From the NCBI GenBank assembly GCA_029941645.1, contig JAPYSZ010000003.1, positions 1 to 38,018 on the forward strand: a stretch of 38,018 nucleotides of DNA, in the 5' to 3' direction. The notes beneath the pieces were generated by a model that was not told the DNA's origin, did not search any database, and was given only the letters and a program-made list of their open reading frames with translations. The position numbers and the translations under genes were made by a program. Positions 8,519 to 16,091 of this stretch are shown here, piece after piece. Positions within the stretch are counted from its first letter, which is position 1. Every line of letters begins with the position of its first letter. The stretch is from Candidatus Poseidoniia archaeon. Its GTDB lineage: Archaea; Thermoplasmatota; Poseidoniia; MGIII; CG-Epi1.

Positions 8519-9738
8519 TCCTTAATAATTCCATATCCTATTAAGTGCCATTTTCCATCAACTCTTCTACTCAAAGCTATTCTTTGACCAATCGGTGCAC
8601 AAACAGGAATTGTTAAATTAATATCAACGATATTTTTTCTAACGGTAATTGGAATACCTACTGTAGTTCTGGTACCTACAGTTATCATCAGGGGTTCTTT
8701 TGTTTTTAATTCATCCATATCTTGTATATTTTTTGTTCCGACAACCCTGTCCAATAATGTAGCTTCTACACTGAACTTGTTCCAAACTGGTGGTAAAGTA
8801 CCAGGTTTCCCTATAACATTACCCAACAATGAATCTGATTTTGTCATAGCCGGATCTAAACTAGTACCAATTGCAACCAACCCTCCCGGTCCTAATGAAT
8901 CTCTAGCTACACCGCTATGTAGGCTATTGACTTCAGTTTCAATGGTTTCTAATCCCTTTTTGGTTGTCCTTCCAGGTTTTATCTCTATTTTGTCGCCAAC
9001 TTTTATTTTTCCAAGACCAACTGTTCCTCCAAGAACTCCACCTCTCATCTTTTTTGGTTTAGTTCCGGGCTTGTTAATATCAAATGATCGGGCAATCATC
9101 ATTTGAAAATCGCTTTTCAAATCTTTATCAGGAGTTGGAAAAAGTTCTTCTATAGCTTGTATGAGTAAATCAATATTTCTATGGTGGTGTGCTGAAACAG
9201 GTATTATAGGGGAATTTTCCAAAAGAGAGCCTTTTAGGAAATCCTTAATTTCACTGTATGATTCTAAAGATCTTTCTTTTGAGCAAACATCTATTTTACT
9301 CTGTACAATTATAAATTTGTCAAATCCCATTATTTCAAGGGCTGATAGGTGTTCTCTAGTTTGTGGTTGAGGACATTTTTCATTTGCAGCAATAATTAGT
9401 ATTGCAGCATCCATTATTGCAGCTCCGCTGAGCATAATCGCCATCAGTGTTTCGTGACCTGGTGCATCAACAAAACTTACCGTTCTCAGATGTTCTAATT
9501 TTCCGCCCTTAAATTCCTCTTTTCCAGGTTCAGAAGTATAATATTCCTCCCCCCCTTTCATTTTAACATGATAAAAGTCAGCATCAGCATATCCTAATTT
9601 GATGGATATACCTCTTTTCATTTCTTCACTGTGTTGATCGGTCCACTTTCCAGTTAATGCCTGAGTCAACGTTGTCTTTCCATGATCCACGTGCCCCACC
9701 ATTCCGATATTTATCTCGGGTTGTGGAGATGCTGTCAA
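8515..9738 (-). CDS. eif2g: Translation initiation factor aIF2 subunit gamma
   Basis: The GTPase core of aIF2, which brings Met-tRNAi to the small ribosomal subunit. The 407 residues contain P-loop GHVDHGKT (15-22), DAPGH, and a G4 motif SKID where NKID/NKVD is usual. The beta-barrel domains 2 and 3 include the characteristic KPGT, GGVLGGT and GGLVAIGTSLDP segments. Oddly, the zinc-knuckle region between YADAD and DAPGH contains no cysteine at all, although most archaeal and eukaryotic homologues have four there. The start is TTG, chosen because a strong GAGGAGG ribosome site sits about 9 nt upstream at the end of the eS6 gene, and because the product then begins shortly before the G domain. 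Confidence 0.95.
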   Translation of the reverse strand: MTASPQPEINIGMVGHVDHGKTTLTQALTGKWTDQHSEEMKRGISIKLGYADADFYHVKMKGGEEYYTSEPGKEEFKGGKLEHLRTVSFVDAPGHETLMAIMLSGAAIMDAAILIIAANEKCPQPQTREHLSALEIMGFDKFIIVQSKIDVCSKERSLESYSEIKDFLKGSLLENSPIIPVSAHHHRNIDLLIQAIEELFPTPDKDLKSDFQMMIARSFDINKPGTKPKKMRGGVLGGTVGLGKIKVGDKIEIKPGRTTKKGLETIETEVNSLHSGVARDSLGPGGLVAIGTSLDPAMTKSDSLLGNVIGKPGTLPPVWNKFSVEATLLDRVVGTKNIQDMDELKTKEPLMITVGTRTTVGIPITVRKNIVDINLTIPVCAPIGQRIALSRRVDGKWHLIGYGIIKE

Positions 9739-9739
9739 C

Positions 9740-10129
9740 TTAAGCCTCCTCTGGTTTTAGTAGCTCCTCTATAGATTTAGGTCCGTAGTCAACAACTTTT
9801 AGATTTACTTGTGAGATATCACTACTGATAGTTCGACCTCTAACTAACTTCCTTTTACGTTGACCGTCCTTTGTTGGGTTAAATCCAACAGAACCTTTCA
9901 TCAGTATTTTTCTTCTTTGGTTTCCATTTAAATCACCACGCATGGGTACACCAGACTTATCAGATCCGCCAGTTATTTTCAATCTGTATCCGGGTAATTC
10001 AACAAAAATCCCGTCTATTTCTTCTCCTACAGACTTACCAACTAATGCATTGGATTTGTTTTCTGAAAGGACTTTTTTGTAGGTCATTTTGCTTTTTGGG
10101 TCTGCTATTACGGTTTTGAACTCAGCCAT
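9740..10129 (-). CDS. rps6e: Ribosomal protein eS6
   Basis: Small-subunit ribosomal protein of the archaeal/eukaryotic S6e family, 129 residues. Recognised by FKTVIADPKSKMTYK at the N-terminus, KITGGSDKSGVPMRGDL in the middle, and the basic block RRKILMKGSVGFNP followed by RKRKLVRG. It heads the operon eS6, aIF2-gamma, PIN, deoxyhypusine synthase, a common archaeal grouping. Unlike many first genes here it has a short leader with a real ribosome site (AAGGTGAG) between a TATA box at 10165-10174 and the ATG. Confidence 0.96.
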   Translation of the reverse strand: MAEFKTVIADPKSKMTYKKVLSENKSNALVGKSVGEEIDGIFVELPGYRLKITGGSDKSGVPMRGDLNGNQRRKILMKGSVGFNPTKDGQRKRKLVRGRTISSDISQVNLKVVDYGPKSIEELLKPEEA

Positions 10130-10164
10130 ATCTCACCTTGTGTGAAGTTTGCGTGATAAAAGCT

Positions 10165-10174
10165 AATATTTAAA
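10165..10174 (-). promoter_or_regulatory. TATA box for the eS6 operon
   Basis: TTTAAATATT on the minus strand, centred about 40 nt before the eS6 ATG. This predicts a leader of about 15 nt with AAGGTGAG as ribosome binding site. It lies back to back with the plus-strand box at 10196-10203. Confidence 0.5.
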
Positions 10175-10195
10175 GAATATTGTCAAAAGTAACAA

Positions 10196-10203
10196 TTATA
10201 TAG
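10196..10203 (+). promoter_or_regulatory. TATA box for the DUF373 gene
   Basis: TTATATAG centred about 26 nt before the ATG at 10225, predicting a leaderless transcript. No Shine-Dalgarno sequence precedes that ATG. Confidence 0.6.
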
Positions 10204-10224
10204 TAGATATGCACGTACACACCA

Positions 10225-11352
10225 ATGGGATTGCTGATTATTGCCATAGACAGGGATAACGATTTGGGTCGAAAGACAGGAATCCGTAGTCCTGTAATCG
10301 GAAGAGAAGCTAATATTAAAGCAGCATTGGAATTAGGTTTAGCCGATCCTGAAGAAAGTGATACTAATACAATGTTAGAGGCAATTCGTACTTATGACCA
10401 ATTGTTGGATGATGGTGAAAATGTAGAGGTTGTAACAATCTGTGGAGATATCAGAGTTGGTACTAAATCAGACATGAAGATTGCTAATACATTGGATCAA
10501 GTAATTACTCAAACTAAATCGACTCGGGCAATACTTGTTAGCGATGGTTCCGATGATCTTCAGTTAGAACCAATAATCCGTTCACGTTTACGAATAGATT
10601 CAACACGTATGGTTGTTGTTCAGCAATCAAGACCTATAGAAGATACATTATACACAATCGTTCATAAAATGGAAGATCCTAAAATACAGAGACAATTTAT
10701 TCTTCCTATTGCATTAATCGTGTTTGTGTGGGGTTTAGCAGGTATTTTGGGTTTATCTGAAATAGCTTCAGGGCTTATTTGGGTTATTCTAAGTGGTTAT
10801 CTGTTAGTGAAGGTAGCTGGTTGGGAGGACGAATTCCGAACTTTTTATAATGAATTATTGACAACTAGCGAACGCGTTTCAGTATATTCTTATGTTTGGC
10901 TTATTGCAATTTTGTTATTTATTGTTGGTGTAGCACAGGGAATAGAGCAAATGGATTTGTCAAAAGAGCTTGGAGTTGCAGCAATGGTTCTTGCCTTCTT
11001 GGGTCTGGATGGAATCTTGCCATATCTGTTATCAGCGATAATTTGTATTGAGGTTTCACGAACAATAGATACTTACGTTAGAGAAGGTATTTTCAATATA
11101 AATATTATTAGATTCATATTTACGGTAGTAAGTCTCGGAGTGATTACAGCCGGAATTATAGATATAATGTCAGACGTTGTTGTTAGAACTGATTTGGCAG
11201 CTACTGAAGATCCCGATTATACTCAAGGTATTTGGTTTATTAGTTTAGGTTTGTTAATAGCGTTTATAGGCCGTATAGTTTTTGATATTCTTCGAGAAAG
11301 AATCGCAGAGGGTGATTCCACTTCCGACGAAAAGTTGACTATTGATGAATAG
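10225..11352 (+). CDS. DUF373 family membrane protein
   Basis: A 375-residue protein of a conserved archaeal family without a known function. The first 155 or so residues form a soluble alpha/beta region beginning LLIIAIDRDNDLG and containing ICGDIRVGTKSDMK and AILVSDGSDD. The rest has six or seven membrane helices, starting around FILPIALIVFVWGLAG. The soluble part resembles a nucleotide- or phosphate-binding fold with acidic loops (DRDNDLG, SDGSDD), but no activity can be assigned. It begins directly after a TATA box as a leaderless gene and is followed 6 bp later by the tRNA methyltransferase gene, so the two are probably cotranscribed. Confidence 0.85.
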   Translation: MGLLIIAIDRDNDLGRKTGIRSPVIGREANIKAALELGLADPEESDTNTMLEAIRTYDQLLDDGENVEVVTICGDIRVGTKSDMKIANTLDQVITQTKSTRAILVSDGSDDLQLEPIIRSRLRIDSTRMVVVQQSRPIEDTLYTIVHKMEDPKIQRQFILPIALIVFVWGLAGILGLSEIASGLIWVILSGYLLVKVAGWEDEFRTFYNELLTTSERVSVYSYVWLIAILLFIVGVAQGIEQMDLSKELGVAAMVLAFLGLDGILPYLLSAIICIEVSRTIDTYVREGIFNINIIRFIFTVVSLGVITAGIIDIMSDVVVRTDLAATEDPDYTQGIWFISLGLLIAFIGRIVFDILRERIAEGDSTSDEKLTIDE

Positions 11353-11358
11353 ACAATT

Positions 11359-11886
11359 ATGGGAACTTGTGAAGTTTTACGAATAGGTCATCGTCCTGAA
11401 AGAGATAAAAGAATAACAACACATGTAGCTTTGACAGCCCGAGCCTTTGGTGCTTGCAAGATTTTTTTGTCAAAGCCAGATAGTCGTATTATTGACACAG
11501 TAGGTAAAGTGACTGAAAAGTTTGGGGGGGATTTTATCATAGAAACTACAACAAATCCTAAAGCAATTGTTAAAAATTGGGTGGGAACAACTATACATCT
11601 GACTATGTTTGGACTTCCCATAGATGATAATTTAGAAGATATTAAGAAATGTAAAGGTCCTTTGTTATTTGTTGTGGGTGCAGAAAAAGTACCTCCTTGG
11701 GTTTTTGAACATTCCGATTTCAATATAGCTATTGGTAGCCAACCCCACTCTGAGGTATCAGCATTGGCAATTGCTTTATCAAAGATCAATGATGTATCTT
11801 ATAGCCAAAATTTTGAGGGTCAATTACAAGTAGTTCCATCAGGTGAACGTCGGAAAATGAAAAATAGAAGTGAAGTTGATTACTAG
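11359..11886 (+). CDS. trm56: tRNA (cytidine-2'-O-)-methyltransferase aTrm56
   Basis: Methylates the 2'-hydroxyl of C56 in the T-loop of tRNAs using S-adenosylmethionine; an archaea-specific SPOUT-class enzyme. The N-terminus VLRIGHRPERDKRITTHV followed by ALTARAFGA is the hallmark of the family. The SPOUT knot is represented by LLFVVGAEKVPPWV and NIAIGSQPHSEVSALAIAL. Length (175 residues) is normal for the family. Its stop codon shares the palindrome CTAG with the stop of the convergent Alba gene. Confidence 0.94.
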   Translation: MGTCEVLRIGHRPERDKRITTHVALTARAFGACKIFLSKPDSRIIDTVGKVTEKFGGDFIIETTTNPKAIVKNWVGTTIHLTMFGLPIDDNLEDIKKCKGPLLFVVGAEKVPPWVFEHSDFNIAIGSQPHSEVSALAIALSKINDVSYSQNFEGQLQVVPSGERRKMKNRSEVDY

Positions 11887-12275
11887 TCGGCTTTTTCTCT
11901 CTTTTTATCTGCCGCCAATGTTATTTCAATAAATGACATCCTAAAAGTTCCTTTTCCATCTTTCTTTGGTACATTTTCAGTTCCTATTTCTACGTTTTTA
12001 ACAACAGTTCCAATATCTTTTTTAAATCTATTTTTGAATTGTTCTGTGATGTTTACAGCATTAGAGATTGATTTCCCCCTTGCTTTTAATTTAACTTCTT
12101 TGATTTCCTCACGATCTAAGTATGACATCATATCAGGGAAGTACATGAATGGATCCTCAGCCCCTATGAATATAGTCCCTACATTACCATCTAACTTCTT
12201 GTTTACTCGAAATCTTCTTTTGTGTGTTTTCTTTGGTTTAGGCTTTTCAGGCTTCTCATTTTTGTTCTTGGCCAC
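11883..12275 (-). CDS. albA: Alba DNA/RNA-binding protein
   Basis: Small dimeric chromatin or RNA-binding protein. The core GTIFIGAEDPFMYFPDMM, then VKLKARGKSISNAVNITEQF and VVKNVEIGTENVP followed by a FIEITL strand, matches Alba over its length. It has a lysine-rich N-terminal tail of about 25 residues (KNEKPEKPKPKKTHKRR) that may add nucleic acid contacts. The start is GTG, placed about 27 nt after a TATA box, which implies leaderless translation from GTG. An ATG a few bases upstream is out of frame. The gene is convergent with aTrm56, with a 4-bp overlap of stop codons. Confidence 0.88.
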   Translation of the reverse strand: MAKNKNEKPEKPKPKKTHKRRFRVNKKLDGNVGTIFIGAEDPFMYFPDMMSYLDREEIKEVKLKARGKSISNAVNITEQFKNRFKKDIGTVVKNVEIGTENVPKKDGKGTFRMSFIEITLAADKKREKAD

Positions 12276-12297
12276 TTAGTTTTTCCATTCCACAGTT

Positions 12298-12306
12298 CTA
12301 TATATC
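12298..12306 (-). promoter_or_regulatory. TATA box for the Alba gene
   Basis: GATATATAG on the minus strand, centred about 27 nt before the GTG start at 12275, so the transcript is predicted to be leaderless. The box overlaps nothing else and follows the stop of the ABC permease gene. Confidence 0.55.
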
Positions 12307-12307
12307 T

Positions 12308-13744
12308 CTAATCGAATGTTTCATTTTGCCATTTTACCTCTATTTTATTGTAGAAGAATATACTGAATAATGCTAAAATACCACATATACAGGATAATGC
12401 TATCAGCACTGTTGAAATACTGTGGCTAATCGCTAGACTTAGGATAGTCATAGCAATCATGGGCGGTACAGAAACCACAAAAAATTTGAGAAAGACTATT
12501 GCATCAAAGAGAGCTGAGTTTGTTCTAAGGCCAGTAGACCATGCAGTATAATTTACAATGTACATTCCAACAGTAATCATTACTATAATACCTATAGGGA
12601 GCAAATATATTTCTGAGCTCATATATGATATTAATGATAAAAATAATAGCGGAATCCACCAAGTTATAGTAAAAAACAGAACTAGCCGGGCTCTGACCAC
12701 ATCTGAAACAGTAACTGGTAATGTTGAATAAAAAGTAGGGCTATCTATCGTGTTTAACCAAGAGTAGATCATAGTCCCAAAAAACCCAACCATGACTCCA
12801 TAGAAAATTGTATTGAAATCAATTTGAATAGGTAGTCCTTTATCTATAAACCAATTCATAAAGGTTAGAATGGCGAGAGGGAATGCAAAAGAAAAAAACA
12901 TTTTTGTTCCGGTCTTACTCCTTTGCAAATCAATTCTTTCCTTTGAGATTATAGTAGGGTTTGAAATTTGTTTGGCCCAGTTAAACTTTCCAATGTATTC
13001 TTTTAATCTGTCTTGATACCCAACAGTCCTTATGGTCCCTTCTTCGTAATAATCCGTCACTAAAATTGTTGCACAAAAAGCAATTATTAAAGGATTAATT
13101 AATGATATAAAAATAAAAATAGGCTCTTTATGCAAATACCATTCTAGTGATGGTGTAATTGCAGTATCTTTAACAGATAACGCATAGATAATTAGTGTCA
13201 CAAGTCCACCACCAACACTAAATCCCCAGGAAAGTCTGTAAAGGCTTGATATTAAATATGCAAAAGATAGGCCAGTTAGGAACGAAAAAGATAAAGAGAT
13301 GCTGAATTCTATTAGGCTAATTAGATTTATCCCGTAAACATAGGATCCTATCAAACCTCCTATGAATGCAGGGATGAGTGTGAAAAAGGAATAGAAGATA
13401 AATTCTTTTACAAAGTATAGGAAGGTAATCTTTCTTTGTGTTATTGGTTGCGTTGTTGGTAGTCCTATGATCAATCCTAAATATCCGAAAATTCTTTCTA
13501 AGAATTCATTTCCAAAAAAAGCTAATGATCCTGCAAAAATGCCATAAAATAGAAATCCAAAATGCAGTACTTCTAAATATCCTAAGTATCCCATATCTGT
13601 AATCATTTCATCTGTAAATACAATTGCAAGAAAACCACTTATTGAGACTAATATAGGAAAAGAATAGAATCCTTTTCCACTTGCAAAGCTTGTGTTAAGT
13701 CTTATTTCTTCTTGAAGCATTCTCCATAATATTAGCCTATTCAT
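12308..13744 (-). CDS. ABC transporter permease, ABC-2-like membrane protein
   Basis: A 478-residue membrane protein with roughly a dozen hydrophobic helices arranged as two halves of six, separated by a hydrophilic stretch around residues 230-275 (QDRLKEYIGKFNWAKQ). It carries no catalytic motif. Its ATG overlaps the ATPase stop by 4 bp, so it is the membrane partner of that ATPase. The architecture is that of export-type ABC-2 systems, but the substrate is unknown. Nothing in the sequence tells drug, lipid or peptide export apart. No solute-binding protein is encoded nearby, which argues against import. Confidence 0.8.
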   Translation of the reverse strand: MNRLILWRMLQEEIRLNTSFASGKGFYSFPILVSISGFLAIVFTDEMITDMGYLGYLEVLHFGFLFYGIFAGSLAFFGNEFLERIFGYLGLIIGLPTTQPITQRKITFLYFVKEFIFYSFFTLIPAFIGGLIGSYVYGINLISLIEFSISLSFSFLTGLSFAYLISSLYRLSWGFSVGGGLVTLIIYALSVKDTAITPSLEWYLHKEPIFIFISLINPLIIAFCATILVTDYYEEGTIRTVGYQDRLKEYIGKFNWAKQISNPTIISKERIDLQRSKTGTKMFFSFAFPLAILTFMNWFIDKGLPIQIDFNTIFYGVMVGFFGTMIYSWLNTIDSPTFYSTLPVTVSDVVRARLVLFFTITWWIPLLFLSLISYMSSEIYLLPIGIIVMITVGMYIVNYTAWSTGLRTNSALFDAIVFLKFFVVSVPPMIAMTILSLAISHSISTVLIALSCICGILALFSIFFYNKIEVKWQNETFD

Positions 13745-14442
13745 TGTATTATTTCATGGAATAATTCTTCTAGGTTCATGTTTTGATCATCCAATTCCTT
13801 TACTTTTATCATAGATTGTATTTCCCCATTGTGGATTATAGCTGCACGATCGCAAAGTCTTTGGGCATTTTCTAACAGATGTGTATTAAGAAAAACAGTC
13901 CCACCTTTGTCAACATACTGAATTAACCAATCTCTTACTTTTGTCTGTACAATTGGATCTAAATTTATGAATGGCTCATCCAAAAACATAAGGTCAGTGT
14001 CAGAAATAAAAGCGGCGGCAAGCATTACTTTTTGTTTTTGACCTCTAGATAAGTTTCGGCACACCCGTCCTTCCATTGCTTCTAGTTCAAAGAAAGTTAT
14101 CCATTCTTCAATATCTGGATTTTCAATTTGTCTTATTGATGCAACCATTTCTAGAACTTCTCTCGGAGTTAGAAAACTAGGCGGAGACTCTTGTTCAGGT
14201 ACGATGGCTATTTTCTTCTTTACATCTATTACGTTATCTTCAATATTCATTCCTAATATTTCTGCCGTACCTTCAGACGACTTAATCTGGCCTGTCAGAA
14301 TCTTTAGTAAGGTTGTTTTTCCAGCTCCATTCGGACCTAGTAATCCAAAAAATTCTCCTTTTTCTATTTCTAGATTTACTTTGTCAAGAGCTAATACATC
14401 CTCATATTTCTTTGATAATTTATTACAAGAGATTACGGCCAT
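13741..14442 (-). CDS. ABC transporter ATP-binding protein
   Basis: A 233-residue nucleotide-binding subunit with every motif intact: Walker A GPNGAGKTT near residues 36-44, a Q-loop around PEQE, signature LSRGQKQ, and Walker B LMFLDEP followed by the D-loop and the switch histidine in LNTHLLENAQ. Its sequence type (LSRGQKQK, FFGLLGPNGAGKTTLLKILTG) belongs to the ABC-2 exporter group. It starts 2 bp after the helical-repeat protein gene and overlaps the permease gene by 4 bp, so the three form one operon. Confidence 0.94.
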   Translation of the reverse strand: MAVISCNKLSKKYEDVLALDKVNLEIEKGEFFGLLGPNGAGKTTLLKILTGQIKSSEGTAEILGMNIEDNVIDVKKKIAIVPEQESPPSFLTPREVLEMVASIRQIENPDIEEWITFFELEAMEGRVCRNLSRGQKQKVMLAAAFISDTDLMFLDEPFINLDPIVQTKVRDWLIQYVDKGGTVFLNTHLLENAQRLCDRAAIIHNGEIQSMIKVKELDDQNMNLEELFHEIIQ

Positions 14443-14444
14443 TA

Positions 14445-14951
14445 TTATTTGAACATGGACAATATATTCTGAGTTATAGTATTTTCATCTTTTTCGTCTA
14501 CTACTAATTCTTCGTCATCATTTCCAAAAATGGTATTTCTTAAGAGGTACATAGTGGAATTATATCCTAAACTATCTTTACCAATAAGTCTTACTGGCAA
14601 TGGTAGGAGTTCCCAAGTTTTATCTACAAAGCCTTGGTAATTTCCATCGTTAGAGACATAGGATGTACCTTTACTGGCAACTTTTTTCATTGAACTTATT
14701 ACTATTTTTGTAGCTACAGTTATCACAATTTTATCTATAGCCCCTTTAACAACTTTTTCAGTAGTTACTGCAGCTTCAGTAACTTTTTCTGTTGCTATTT
14801 CTCCTATTGCTTTAGCCGAGTCCATCACTTTATCGGTTGCTTCTGATGCCTTTTCTCTTAGTGTATCTATGCTTTTCGCTCCCATTTCAGTTGCTTTTTC
14901 CAATATTCCCTCATAATCTTTCTTTTCTTTATCCTTATCATCATCTGGCAT
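14445..14951 (-). CDS. Unknown helical-repeat protein upstream of ABC transporter
   Basis: I do not recognise this 168-residue protein. It starts with a charged segment (MPDDDKDKEKKDYEG). Residues 15-75 form a long amphipathic helix of irregular repeats such as EKATEMGAKSI, EKASEATDKV and EKVTEAAVTTEKVV, in the style of LEA or apolipoprotein-like 11-residue repeats. A short hydrophobic stretch follows (KIVITVATKIVISSM). The rest is a compact region with LLPLPVRLIGKDSLGYNS and an acidic tail. Such helices often lie on membrane surfaces. As first gene of the ABC operon it may be a membrane-associated accessory, but this is inference. The TATA box about 25 nt upstream implies a leaderless start. 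Confidence 0.7.
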   Translation of the reverse strand: MPDDDKDKEKKDYEGILEKATEMGAKSIDTLREKASEATDKVMDSAKAIGEIATEKVTEAAVTTEKVVKGAIDKIVITVATKIVISSMKKVASKGTSYVSNDGNYQGFVDKTWELLPLPVRLIGKDSLGYNSTMYLLRNTIFGNDDEELVVDEKDENTITQNILSMFK

Positions 14952-14970
14952 AAACTCCCATCACCAATTC

Positions 14971-14981
14971 TATTATTAAAT
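14971..14981. promoter_or_regulatory. Shared AT-rich TATA element between helical-repeat gene and tRNA-Leu
   Basis: TATTATTAAAT lies about 25 nt before the minus-strand ATG at 14951 and about 28 nt before the first base of tRNA-Leu on the plus strand. It is the only good TATA-like sequence in the gap, so it may serve both directions. Confidence 0.45.
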
Positions 14982-15003
14982 GTGTGGCCCAGAGGTATCC
15001 GTA

Positions 15004-15090
15004 GCGGGGGTCGCATAGCCAGGCCAATTGCGCTGGGTTTAGGTCCCAGTCCTTAGTGGTACGTGGGTTCAAATCCCTCCCCCCGCACCA
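15004..15090 (+). tRNA. tRNA-Leu (anticodon UAG), CCA encoded
   Basis: Folds as a class II tRNA: acceptor GCGGGGG pairs with CCCCCGC, discriminator A, and a genomic CCA tail. The anticodon stem CTGGG/CCCAG encloses loop TTTAGGT, giving anticodon UAG for CUN leucine codons. A long variable arm follows, as expected for leucine. The T-arm carries TTCAAAT with one apparent U-U mismatch in its stem. No intron is seen. Confidence 0.93.
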
Positions 15091-15099
15091 TTTATATTC
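15091..15099 (+). promoter_or_regulatory. TATA box for the small basic protein/ROK kinase operon
   Basis: TTTATATTC begins right after the tRNA-Leu CCA end and is centred about 23 nt before the ATG at 15118, so the mRNA is probably leaderless. Confidence 0.5.
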
Positions 15100-15117
15100 T
15101 TATGATTTTAGTGAGTT

Positions 15118-15237
15118 ATGGTAGATGACACTGAAACTCCCAAAAAGAAAAGGGTTACCAAGGGAGATAAGAAGGCAAAAAAACATTTTAGTAGATACAA
15201 AAAAGGCGGACCTAAGAAGCAGAGAGTCAAATTGTGA
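15118..15237 (+). CDS. Small very basic protein, 39 residues, unknown
   Basis: A short reading frame beginning MVDDTETPKKKRVTKG and ending PKKQRVKL. It has about 13 lysines and 3 arginines against 4 acidic residues, with one central aromatic patch (HFSRYKKGG). Three things support it as a real gene: a TATA box lies at the right distance for a leaderless start; its stop overlaps the kinase start as GTGA, the usual coupling pattern in this genome; and it would otherwise leave the kinase without a promoter-proximal start. The composition suggests a ribosome-bound or nucleic-acid-binding protein. It is not recognisably eS30, eL39 or eL40 by eye. Function unknown. Confidence 0.65.
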   Translation: MVDDTETPKKKRVTKGDKKAKKHFSRYKKGGPKKQRVKL

Positions 15238-16091
15238 TTGGTGGTGCTGAACTTGGAGGGACAAAATGTATTCTTGCTGTAGCTAAGAGTCCTACAGAGA
15301 TTATAGAGAGAAAAATAATATCTACAAAGAGACCTGAATACACACTTGCAGAGATTTTTAAATTTTTCAATAATTTTGAGATAGAAAGTTTAGGAGTCGG
15401 AACTTTCGGTCCAATAAATATCGATAAAAAATCAAAAGAATATGGGCTTTTAGTGTCTGAAAGTAAGGAAGGTTGGCAAGGCGTCAATATATTTTCTGAG
15501 TTTTCAAAAAATATTAATACAAAGATTAGCTTAGACACTGACGTTAATGCAGCAGCTCTTGGAGAATATTTTTATGGTTCAGGTAAGAATTGTGATAATT
15601 TGATATACGTAACAATTGGTACGGGCATAGGTGTTGGGGTTTTGGTAAATGGTAAATCATATACAGGCAATTTTCATCTTGAGGTAGGCCATATACCTAT
15701 ACCCAATCCAGATCAAGTATCAGGCGTATGTAAGATTCATGGAGAATGTTGGGAGGGTTTAGCTAGTGGCCCTGCTTTAGAAAGGAGGTGGAAAATGCAG
15801 GGTTCGGAAATTCCAGAATCCCATATTGCTTGGGAAAAAGAGTCTCAATTAATTGCCTATGGTCTTATTTCAATAGTTGCGAATCATTCTCCAGACAAGA
15901 TAATACTAGGTGGTGGTGTTATGAAACAAAGTCATCTATATTCAAAAATTAGATCTCATTTTAAGAAAATGTGGAATAATTATACTCCATTAGTTGATTT
16001 AACAGATTTGATTTCCAAACCAGGTTTAGGTCCTGATTCAGGTATTATTGGCTCTTTAATTTTAGCAGATGGTGAGCCCGCCCAGATTTGA
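15234..16091 (+). CDS. ROK-family sugar kinase, fructokinase-like
   Basis: Phosphorylates a hexose with ATP; the family includes glucokinases, fructokinases and N-acetylmannosamine kinases. The 285 residues show the phosphate loop ELGGTKCILAV at the start, the catalytic-base segment DTDVNAAALGE near residue 105, and TIGTGIGVGVLVNG for ATP binding. The ROK zinc site is present as His in EVGH with Cys-His-Cys in GVCKIHGECWEGLASG. The spacing and the EGLASGPAL block resemble Bacillus fructokinase-type ROK proteins, so fructose is the best guess. It starts at GTG overlapping the small basic protein's stop. Its last codons overlap the 3' end of tRNA-Pro on the other strand. Confidence 0.88.
   Translation: MIGGAELGGTKCILAVAKSPTEIIERKIISTKRPEYTLAEIFKFFNNFEIESLGVGTFGPINIDKKSKEYGLLVSESKEGWQGVNIFSEFSKNINTKISLDTDVNAAALGEYFYGSGKNCDNLIYVTIGTGIGVGVLVNGKSYTGNFHLEVGHIPIPNPDQVSGVCKIHGECWEGLASGPALERRWKMQGSEIPESHIAWEKESQLIAYGLISIVANHSPDKIILGGGVMKQSHLYSKIRSHFKKMWNNYTPLVDLTDLISKPGLGPDSGIIGSLILADGEPAQI

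Noticed and set aside
15142..15156. Nuclear-localisation-like PKKKRV in the small basic protein
   Set aside because: An archaeon has no nucleus; the match only reflects high lysine content.
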